Source: an uncultured Neomegalonema sp.
Lineage (GTDB): Bacteria > Pseudomonadota > Alphaproteobacteria > Rhodobacterales > Rhodobacteraceae
NCBI GenBank assembly: GCA_937927905.1
Contig: CALFWP010000156.1
Span: 1 to 9,891, forward strand
DNA length: 9,891 nt
Reading direction: 5' to 3'
Positions 1-5,470 of this stretch are shown in pieces. The translations under genes and the position numbers were made by a program. Under the pieces are notes generated by a model. It was not told where the DNA came from, ran no database searches, and saw only the letters and a program-made list of their open reading frames with translations. How positions within the stretch are numbered: the first letter of the stretch is position 1; every line of letters starts with the position of its first letter.

Positions 1-71
1 AAATAAAGTGTTCAGTATAGCGGGCTTTCTGACGGTCCTGAAAACAGATACGCCTGATGCAAACCGGAGTC

Positions 72-77
72 AGAGGA
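72..77 (+). promoter_or_regulatory. Shine-Dalgarno site that decides the start of the first gene
   Basis: AGAGGA lies 8 bases before the ATG at 86. The reading frame is open further left, with a GTG at 8 and no stop before the window edge, so this site is the main reason for placing the start at 86. It is read directly from the sequence; its use is inferred. Confidence 0.55.
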
Positions 78-85
78 TTGGAATT

Positions 86-634
86 ATGGCGATAAAACTG
101 CCCCGCATCAGAAGCGGAGAATTTATTATCTCACAGCTTTGCATGATCGGTGCGACCATTGCGGGTGTTTATCTCGCCGCATCAGAGGGATTGAAATCAG
201 CTATTGAGTTTCAACTTATTGAATCGGACCGCGCCAGTTATCATCAGCAAACCGCCCTTGCCCACGAGCTGCAAACTAACACCGCAGAGCTGGAACAGTT
301 TATCAATCTCTGGAAACAGCCGAACACTGTGGTTACGGAGGGATATCTGCCGTCATTTGATACCTTTGTCTGGCAGGCTTCGATCGAAAACCCGGTAACA
401 TTCGAGATATCGCCGCCCCTGCTGTTGGGCATGGTCGCATTCCACCGCGAAGTCAACGGAGCCATCAAAGCGCGTCTAGGCAAAAAAATTTCCCGCAAAC
501 AGATGATGGAAAAGCTGATTGAACAACGGGATAAGGCACGCAATGAAACGTTGCCCGGCCTTGAAAAATCACGCGATTCCCTGCGCAGGAAGCTCAAACG
601 TTACGATGTTTTTCCGGATGGATACACTCAGTAA
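86..634 (+). CDS. Small membrane-anchored protein of unknown function
   Basis: I do not recognise this 182-residue protein. A short basic N-terminus (MAIKLPRIRSGEF) is followed by one hydrophobic segment at about residues 13-32 (IISQLCMIGATIAGVYLAAS), which looks like a signal anchor. The rest is hydrophilic and probably mostly helical. It has a charged region at about 137-172 rich in Lys, Arg and Glu that could form a coiled coil. It has no cysteine after the membrane segment and no catalytic motif that I can name. The likely topology is a single membrane pass with the bulk in the periplasm. The ATG at 86 is chosen for its good Shine-Dalgarno site; a GTG at 8 would add 26 residues with no recognisable feature, and the frame stays open to the window edge. 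The gene converges on anmK with 31 bases between the stops and shares no operon with anything visible. Confidence 0.65.
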   Translation: MAIKLPRIRSGEFIISQLCMIGATIAGVYLAASEGLKSAIEFQLIESDRASYHQQTALAHELQTNTAELEQFINLWKQPNTVVTEGYLPSFDTFVWQASIENPVTFEISPPLLLGMVAFHREVNGAIKARLGKKISRKQMMEKLIEQRDKARNETLPGLEKSRDSLRRKLKRYDVFPDGYTQ

Positions 635-665
635 AACAGTTAGGTGATGCTTCTATGCACCCCGG

Positions 666-1805
666 TTATACCGGTAAAGAAAGGCGGCCCCCGGTGACAG
701 GTTCGCGGCACCCGGTGGTTCCGGGTGCACTGAGCGGCAGACCCCGCAAAGAGCGCACGGCAAGATAAGCGAAGGCTTGAGCCTCCAGTAAATCCCCGTC
801 CAGGCCTGCCTCCTCAACCGGTTCAACCTGTATGCCGAGTCTGTCCGAGATCATCCGCATCATAACCGGGTTTTTGCGCCCGCCGCCGCAGGCCAGCCAA
901 CGCTTCGGCGCAGACGGAAAATGCAGCAATGCCTGTCCGATACATTCTGCTGTCAGCATTGTCAGGGTCGCTGCGCCATCGGAAAGTGACATGCCTGATA
1001 TTTGTGCCATCACACTGGAAAAATCGTTTCGATCAAGAGATTTCGGCGGTTTTTTATTCAAAAACGCACCCGCTAAATTGTTTTGAAGAACATCGTCTGC
1101 TGCTTTGCCCTTTGCGGCCTCTGCACCATCCCGGTCTACCGGCGGGCAACCGTGACCGGTCATCCAGTCATTAAGCAAAGCATTGCCAGGTCCGGTATCA
1201 AAAGCAAGCAAAGCGCCATCTTCTTCGGGCGAGGATTTTCGCGGGTCAATCCATGTTACATTTGCAACACCGCCGATATTCAAAAACGCCAGCGGCTCTG
1301 TCTCGCCGGTATGTTGCGCAAGGGCGAAATGAAAAAACGGCGCCAGCGGCGCGCCTTGTCCGCCCGCTTTCATGTCGTTGCCGCGGAAATCCCAGGTGAC
1401 AGGCCGGTTGAGCATTGCTGCCAGCCGCTCCCCGTTGCCGATCTGCCAGGTCCAGCCCTCATCCGGCGCATGATAGACCGTCTGTCCATGAAATCCGATC
1501 ACCTCAGGCGCGGCTTCGGTGCGGCGGATCAGACTTGCGGCAGCATGGGCGTGGCTTTCTTCCACTTCGCGCTCCGCTTCTGACAAGACTGCAATATTAT
1601 CATGGCTGTCAGAGTTTTTATACTCCAACGGATTTTGCATCACATGTTTTGTTGATGCGGTATTTAAATGCGCAAATTCCGCTCCCTCGCCGAAACCGGT
1701 AATTGTCTCACCATCCGTAATGATAATCGCGGCATCCACGCCATCCATGGATGTTCCCGACATTAATCCCAAAGCCTGAAGAGGTTTACCGCGAGAGACT
1801 TCCAT
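666..1805 (-). CDS. anmK: Anhydro-N-acetylmuramic acid kinase
   Basis: This cytoplasmic sugar kinase of the ASKHA fold opens the 1,6-anhydro ring of anhydro-MurNAc released from murein and phosphorylates it to MurNAc-6-phosphate with ATP, feeding peptidoglycan recycling. The 379 residues match the usual family length and carry its signatures in order: GLMSGTSMDGVD at 13-24 (phosphate loop), GFHGQTVYHAP at 104-114, DFRGNDMKAGGQGAPLAPFFH at 139-159, NIGGVANVTWI at 176-186, FDTGPGN at 202-208 with the likely catalytic Asp203, DRDG at 224-227, and ACGGGRKNP at 305-313 near the nucleotide site. The ATG at 1805 is preceded by AAAGG at a spacing of 7. It is divergent from tyrS, an arrangement I associate with Alphaproteobacteria. 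MurQ, the next enzyme of the pathway, is not in the window. Confidence 0.96.
   Translation of the reverse strand: MEVSRGKPLQALGLMSGTSMDGVDAAIIITDGETITGFGEGAEFAHLNTASTKHVMQNPLEYKNSDSHDNIAVLSEAEREVEESHAHAAASLIRRTEAAPEVIGFHGQTVYHAPDEGWTWQIGNGERLAAMLNRPVTWDFRGNDMKAGGQGAPLAPFFHFALAQHTGETEPLAFLNIGGVANVTWIDPRKSSPEEDGALLAFDTGPGNALLNDWMTGHGCPPVDRDGAEAAKGKAADDVLQNNLAGAFLNKKPPKSLDRNDFSSVMAQISGMSLSDGAATLTMLTAECIGQALLHFPSAPKRWLACGGGRKNPVMMRMISDRLGIQVEPVEEAGLDGDLLEAQAFAYLAVRSLRGLPLSAPGTTGCREPVTGGRLSLPV
708..728. repeat. Perfect inverted repeat inside the 3' end of anmK
   Basis: GCACCCGG at 708-715 and CCGGGTGC at 721-728 form a perfect 8-bp stem with a 5-base loop. It lies about 40 bases inside the anmK stop, in the codons for the SAPGTTGCREP stretch. 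No T-run follows on either strand, so it is not a standard intrinsic terminator. It may fold near the mRNA end, or simply reflect GC-rich codons of a conserved C-terminal motif. Confidence 0.4.
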
Positions 1806-1818
1806 AAGACGGCCTTTC

Positions 1819-1828
1819 CGTTATAACG
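1819..1828. promoter_or_regulatory. Palindrome CGTTATAACG in the anmK-tyrS gap, possible -10 region
   Basis: The 49-base gap between the divergent starts holds the perfect 10-base palindrome CGTTATAACG. Because it is self-complementary it offers TATAAC on both strands. For tyrS, TATAAC at 1822-1827 would put the transcript start near 1834, upstream of the AAGGA at 1842-1846, which is workable. The base run 17 bases further upstream (CTTCCA) is a poor -35. For anmK the same element would start transcription inside its Shine-Dalgarno site, so it is less likely to serve that gene. Confidence 0.35.
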
Positions 1829-1854
1829 CGCATCGGAATTTAAGGATCAAAGCG

Positions 1855-3105
1855 ATGACTTACCAGCCGAAGGCCGATTTCCTGCGTATTATGACAGAGC
1901 GCGGGTATATGAAAGACTGTACGGATCTTGAGCATCTTGATCAGGCGTTCGCTGCCGGAGTTGTTCCGGCTTATATCGGCTTTGATTGTACCGCGCCGTC
2001 ACTTCATGTTGGTTCTCTTGTACAGATAATGATGTTGCGCTGGTTGCAACAGACCGGACATAAACCAATTGTCCTGATGGGTGGGGGAACCACGAAAGTC
2101 GGTGATCCTTCAGGTAAGGACGAATCTCGTAAAATGCTCGACCTGGCGGGGATCGCGGCCAATAAAGAGGGGATATTCAGCGTTTTCGATAAGCACCTCA
2201 GCTTTGGCGACGGAGAAACCGACGCCGTGATGATGGACAATGCCGATTGGCTGGATCAGTTGAACTATATTGATTTTCTGCGCGATTACGGTCCGCATTT
2301 TACCATCAACAGGATGCTGACATTTGACAGTGTCAGGCTGCGACTTGACCGCGAACAACCGCTTACATTCCTCGAATTCAATTACATGCTGCTGCAAGCC
2401 TATGACTTTTTGGAACTGCACCGCCGGACGGGATGTAAGTTGCAACTCGGCGGATCCGATCAATGGGGCAATATCATCAACGGCATCGAGCTTGGCCGCC
2501 GTGTGGATCAGGCGGACCTATTCGGTATTACGACGCCGCTGATCACCACTGCCGATGGCGCAAAGATGGGTAAATCCGCAGCGGGTGCCATCTGGCTGAA
2601 CGCGGATATGCGTTCGCCTTATGAATTCTGGCAGTTCTGGCGCAACACCATGGATGCGGATGTTGGACGTTTTCTGAGATTATTTACAGAATTGCCGCTG
2701 GAGGAATGTGCCCGCCTTGAGGCGCTTGATGGCGCGGAAATTAACGAAGCCAAGAAAATTCTAGCCACGGAAGTCACCACGCTTTGCCATGGTGCAGGTG
2801 CCGCTGAACAGGCGGAAAAAGCGGCCCGTGTAACCTTTGAACAGGGTGCGCTTTCCGATGATCTGCCAACAGTGGCCCTGACAGCAGCAGATATCGGCGA
2901 AGGTATTTCAATCGGTGCATTGTTTGTAAAAGCAGGTCTTGCAAAGTCCGGTAAAGATGCAAAGCGCCTGATTGCAGAGGGCGGTGCAAAGCTGGATGAC
3001 GGTCCGATCGAAGGACCGGGTCTGATGCTGACTGCGCAGGATTTGTCCTCTCCCCGCAAGCTGAGTGCAGGTAAAAAGCGTCATGCGCTGGCCAAGATGG
3101 TTTAG
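1855..3105 (+). CDS. tyrS: Tyrosyl-tRNA synthetase
   Basis: This cytoplasmic class I aminoacyl-tRNA synthetase charges tRNA-Tyr with tyrosine using ATP. The 416-residue length is normal for the bacterial enzyme. The Rossmann catalytic domain shows AYIGFDCTAPSLHVGSL at 39-55, where HVGS at 51-54 is the HIGH motif, then GDPSGKDESRKM at 83-94. Next come NYMLLQAYDF at 176-185, with Tyr177, Gln181 and Asp184 in the tyrosine-pocket pattern, and GGSDQWGNI at 199-207. KMGKS at 237-241 is the KMSKS loop. Residues from about 350 to 412 form an S4-type RNA-binding domain that contacts the tRNA. The start is well supported by AAGGA at 1842-1846, 8 bases before the ATG. It is divergent from anmK and is followed by a hairpin before the convergent receiver gene. 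All key residues are present. Confidence 0.98.
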   Translation: MTYQPKADFLRIMTERGYMKDCTDLEHLDQAFAAGVVPAYIGFDCTAPSLHVGSLVQIMMLRWLQQTGHKPIVLMGGGTTKVGDPSGKDESRKMLDLAGIAANKEGIFSVFDKHLSFGDGETDAVMMDNADWLDQLNYIDFLRDYGPHFTINRMLTFDSVRLRLDREQPLTFLEFNYMLLQAYDFLELHRRTGCKLQLGGSDQWGNIINGIELGRRVDQADLFGITTPLITTADGAKMGKSAAGAIWLNADMRSPYEFWQFWRNTMDADVGRFLRLFTELPLEECARLEALDGAEINEAKKILATEVTTLCHGAGAAEQAEKAARVTFEQGALSDDLPTVALTAADIGEGISIGALFVKAGLAKSGKDAKRLIAEGGAKLDDGPIEGPGLMLTAQDLSSPRKLSAGKKRHALAKMV

Positions 3106-3161
3106 GATCCTTTGACCAAAGTTGAAACAATGATGCCAGACTTACTTACCAGGTCCGCAGG

Positions 3162-3185
3162 CGGGAGAAGGCAAAACTTCTCCCG
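3162..3185. terminator. Hairpin between tyrS and the convergent receiver gene, possible bidirectional terminator
   Basis: CGGGAGAAG at 3162-3170 and CTTCTCCCG at 3177-3185 make a perfect 9-bp stem around a 6-base loop. It sits 57 bases after the tyrS stop and about 20 bases after the stop of the opposing gene, exactly where a shared terminator is expected. Neither strand has a T-run after the stem, so it would be an atypical intrinsic terminator or a 3'-end stabiliser. The pairing is seen; the function is inferred from position. Confidence 0.5.
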
Positions 3186-3206
3186 ATACTCCCTCAAAGA
3201 AGTACT

Positions 3207-3620
3207 TCAAGAAGCTTTTGCACGATCATGCGGGTAATATCCGTAATTTACCGGAGTGTTCAGAACTATATTGACCGTATTCAAAAACTCTTTTTTGCCG
3301 AACGGCTTTCTTAAAAATGCCGAGGCCCCGAAGGTGGTTGTGTGCTGTAAAAAGTCATGTGTGAGGTATTTTGACCCACCTGACATGGCAATAATGCGCA
3401 TATCCGGAAATTCATAACGGGCATTCATGATCGCCTCCATGCCGTTAACGCGCGGCATGAACAGATCTGTGATCATAAGGTCGTGCGGGTTGCTTTTTTG
3501 CAGATTGAAGGCGGCAAGGCCATTATTGCCTTCGGTTACTGTATGACCATCAAGTTCAAGGATTTCGGCAAGCGCATTGCGAAGTATATCGTCGTCGTCG
3601 AGCAAAATTACCGAGGGCAT
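3207..3620 (-). CDS. Stand-alone CheY-like response regulator receiver (copy 1)
   Basis: This 137-residue protein is a single receiver domain with no output domain. It would accept phosphate from a histidine kinase or phosphotransfer protein and signal by binding a partner. The acidic pocket is DDDD at 8-11, the phosphoacceptor is Asp52 in MITDLFMPRVNG, the switch residue is Ser80 in AMSGGS, and the conserved lysine is Lys105 in RKPF. A tail of about 15 residues after the last helix (PVNYGYYPHDRAKAS) is polar with an aromatic cluster and is absent from copy 2. The start is set by a strong AGGAGG (complement of 3626-3631) 5 bases before the ATG. It lies 137 bases downstream of copy 2, an AT-rich gap that may hold its own promoter. 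No kinase is in the window, so the input and the partner are unknown. An SpoIIAA- or Spo0F-like relay role is equally possible. Confidence 0.93.
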   Translation of the reverse strand: MPSVILLDDDDILRNALAEILELDGHTVTEGNNGLAAFNLQKSNPHDLMITDLFMPRVNGMEAIMNARYEFPDMRIIAMSGGSKYLTHDFLQHTTTFGASAFLRKPFGKKEFLNTVNIVLNTPVNYGYYPHDRAKAS

Positions 3621-3757
3621 GTGGTCCTCCTAAAAGTTTCAAATTGCCACTTATGGTCGCAAAGAAACATTACGATAGTAAACGATTAGCTAACTCAAAA
3701 AAGCGTAATGAATAACATTAATATCAAAATGATAAAAAATTTGTTATGTAAAATGTA
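3621..3757. other. AT-rich gap between the two receiver genes
   Basis: Apart from the Shine-Dalgarno site of the downstream receiver gene I see no gene here. The 3661-3720 stretch is about 27% GC by hand count, far below the flanking genes. A weak AT-only inverted repeat (TATCA-AAA-TGATA, 3722-3734) is present but is not terminator-like. Several A/T-rich hexamers could be promoter parts, none with a good -35/-10 pair at the right spacing. Confidence 0.45.
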
Positions 3758-4126
3758 TTATGCTACGAGCGCAGTATTAACGATCCGAACAAGTTTTTCA
3801 GGCTCCAGCGGTTTATGAAAAACAAGCTCTGCACCAAATATGGTCGCGACCTCAAGATAATCCTGATTAAATGACGGGCTGCCGCCGGACATTGCAACGA
3901 CCTTCAAGTCTTTTTTTGCTTTCAGTGCGGTACGTATCGCATCCAACCCATCGACACGCGGCATAACCAGATCGGTGATCATCAAATCAACGGAATTAAG
4001 TAATTCTGTATCATATGCTGCGATACCGTTATCGCTTTGTATGACTTCATGATCATATTCTTCCAGGGCGACCGTAAAAATACGGCGAAGAGCGTGATCA
4101 TCTTCAAGCAGCAGTATGACTGCCAT
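3758..4126 (-). CDS. Stand-alone CheY-like response regulator receiver (copy 2)
   Basis: This 122-residue receiver is a paralogue of the neighbouring copy and aligns with it without gaps up to Lys105. By hand count about 46 of the first 107 residues are identical. Its phosphorylation site is complete: Glu8-Asp9-Asp10, Asp52 in MITDLVMPRVDG, Ser80 in AMSGGS and Lys105 in HKPL. It ends just after the last helix with no tail or DNA-binding domain. The ATG at 4126 has GAGGG (complement of 4131-4135) 4 bases upstream, a rather short spacing. It follows the aminotransferase gene on the same strand after a 90-base AT-rich gap, which argues for its own promoter rather than simple co-transcription. 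The partner kinase and target cannot be told from this window. Confidence 0.92.
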   Translation of the reverse strand: MAVILLLEDDHALRRIFTVALEEYDHEVIQSDNGIAAYDTELLNSVDLMITDLVMPRVDGLDAIRTALKAKKDLKVVAMSGGSPSFNQDYLEVATIFGAELVFHKPLEPEKLVRIVNTALVA

Positions 4127-4156
4127 AAGGCCCTCATATTAAAATTCGACGCTCCC

Positions 4157-4185
4157 TATGTAAACCTTACTTTGTCAACTGTAAA
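4157..4185 (-). promoter_or_regulatory. Weak candidate promoter for receiver copy 2
   Basis: Reading the minus strand, TTTACA (complement of 4180-4185) is followed after 17 bases by TACATA (complement of 4157-4162). A perfect TTGACA (complement of 4173-4178) lies inside the spacer but has no matching -10. Transcription from here would start about 25 bases before the ATG, leaving room for the ribosome site. The -10 match is poor, so this is a position-based suggestion. The gap is about 32% GC over 4141-4200. Confidence 0.25.
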
Positions 4186-4216
4186 TAATACATTAAACAC
4201 TTAAAAATAATTTCAA

Positions 4217-5389
4217 TTAATCGAAAGCGTATATTGCTGCTTCAGCGCCACCTGAATGAAAAGTGGCTTCCATTTTCATAAGCGCAAGTTCTATTGTCGA
4301 CAAAGCGCCGAGTATCATAGGCTCGTTTACATGCCCCATATGGCCGATGCGGAATGCCCTGTTGAAATCAAGGCCAATGCCAAGCCCTAATGTCAGGCTG
4401 AATTCATCTTCGCAAATGCTTCGCAAAACCTGTGCATCAAGATCGCCGGTCAGGATTGTAGTAACGACATCAGAGCGTGCTGCATCCTCTGTGATATTCA
4501 GCTCTAATGATCCCCTTTGTCCCCAATGTGCGACGGCTGCCCGAACAGCCCTTGCCAGACGGTTGTGCCGGACATAAACAGCCTCCAGCCCCTCCTCCGT
4601 GATCATATCGAGTGCTTCGCGCAGACCGTAAAGGTGGTTAACCGGAGCGGTACCGCAAAACAGCTTATAATACATATCCGGCTTTGCGCGGGGCAGCCAA
4701 TCCCAATATCCCGAAAGACAACCGTTTTCCCGGCGACGCTGCATCGCTTTTTCATTGGCGAACACAAATCCCAATCCGGGCGGCGTCATAAGACCCTTTT
4801 GACAGGCTGCAACGGTGACATCAACACCCCACGCATCCATTTCATATGGTACGCAGCCGAAGCAGGCGATACAATCAACCATGAATAATGCGGGATGACC
4901 AGCGGCTCTGATCGCTTTTCCTATGGCTTCTATGTCGTTCCGGACACCCGAAGCGGTATCAACCTGAACTACAAGAACAGCTTTGATCCCGTGCGCGGTA
5001 TCAGCACGCAGATGTTCTTCCACCGCCGCAGGATCGACGCCCCCCCGCGGCCTGGCAGAAATGGTTTCAAGCACCACTCCCATCTGTTCCGCCTGTGCAC
5101 CCCAGCCGACGGCGAAGCGGCCCGACTCCAGAACCAGCATTTTGTCACCGGTCGAAACCGTATTGAACAGAGCCGCATCCCACGCGCCATGGCCGTTTGA
5201 GATATACATCATGCAATCCCCTTCGGTTTTCGCGATCTTTTTGAGATCGGGAAAAAGGCTGTGTGTGAGATCAATCAGAGGCCCCTCGTAGATATTGACC
5301 ATGGGGCGGTTCATGGCGCGCATCACTCTTTCAGGGATCACGGTCGGACCGGGGATGGCGAGAAAATGACGTCCTGTTTCAGCGGGCAT
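4217..5389 (-). CDS. Class V aminotransferase, serine/alanine-glyoxylate type
   Basis: This PLP-dependent fold-type I enzyme is expected to transfer the amino group of serine or alanine to glyoxylate, giving glycine. From the chosen start it has 390 residues, normal for the family. It opens with TGRHFLAIPGPTVIPERVM, the typical N-terminus of serine-glyoxylate aminotransferases. The PLP phosphate region is SNGHGAWDAAL at 64-74; Asp172 in FMVDCIACFG should pair with the PLP ring nitrogen, and Lys198 in ACQKGLMTPPGLGF is the Schiff-base lysine. FRIGHMGHVNEPM near 346-358 supplies the substrate-carboxylate arginine (Arg347). An upstream ATG at 5437 would add 16 residues but has a weaker ribosome site and no conserved sequence. 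It follows the AsmA-like gene on the same strand by 81 bases. No serine-cycle, glycolate or purine genes are nearby, so the exact substrate (including PucG-type or aminoethylphosphonate relatives) is open. Confidence 0.9.
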   Translation of the reverse strand: MPAETGRHFLAIPGPTVIPERVMRAMNRPMVNIYEGPLIDLTHSLFPDLKKIAKTEGDCMMYISNGHGAWDAALFNTVSTGDKMLVLESGRFAVGWGAQAEQMGVVLETISARPRGGVDPAAVEEHLRADTAHGIKAVLVVQVDTASGVRNDIEAIGKAIRAAGHPALFMVDCIACFGCVPYEMDAWGVDVTVAACQKGLMTPPGLGFVFANEKAMQRRRENGCLSGYWDWLPRAKPDMYYKLFCGTAPVNHLYGLREALDMITEEGLEAVYVRHNRLARAVRAAVAHWGQRGSLELNITEDAARSDVVTTILTGDLDAQVLRSICEDEFSLTLGLGIGLDFNRAFRIGHMGHVNEPMILGALSTIELALMKMEATFHSGGAEAAIYAFD

Positions 5390-5396
5390 TCTGGAA

Positions 5397-5400
5397 CCTC
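5397..5400 (-). promoter_or_regulatory. Shine-Dalgarno site that decides the aminotransferase start
   Basis: On the minus strand GAGG lies 7 bases before the ATG at 5389. The alternative ATG at 5437 has only a CCGGAAA stretch before it. Together with the family's usual N-terminus this favours the internal start. Confidence 0.5.
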
Positions 5401-5470
5401 GGATGCTGCGTAATGTTTTATGTATTGTCGCAAACATTTTCCGGCCGGCAATGCAACCGCTACTATCCGG

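Noticed and set aside
662..674. Small palindrome CCGGT-TAT-ACCGG at the anmK stop, considered as a terminator for the convergent genes.
   Set aside because: A five-pair stem with a 3-base loop and no T-run on either strand is too weak to call.
1083..1583. A 166-codon open frame on the plus strand opposite anmK.
   Set aside because: It lies entirely antisense to a clear kinase gene, has a low-complexity Arg/Cys-rich translation and no family motif. It is a shadow of anmK.
2619..3130. Minus-strand frames of 118-146 codons opposite the end of tyrS.
   Set aside because: They are antisense to the conserved S4 and catalytic region of tyrS and have no recognisable domain.
3722..3734. Inverted repeat TATCA-AAA-TGATA followed by a run of A, considered as a terminator of receiver copy 2.
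   Set aside because: The stem is only five A/T-dominated pairs, and the poly-A tract reads as poly-T ahead of the stem on the strand where copy 2 is transcribed, which is the wrong order.
4136..4164. TTTACA-17-TAATAT on the minus strand just before receiver copy 2, considered as its promoter.
   Set aside because: The hexamers are good, but transcription would begin about three bases before the ATG and exclude the Shine-Dalgarno site, implying a leaderless message without other support.
4190..4216. TTAA-rich sequence considered as a CtrA binding site.
   Set aside because: The TTAA pairs are 4 or 12 bases apart, not the 7 of the full CtrA site, and TTAA is expected by chance in such AT-rich DNA.
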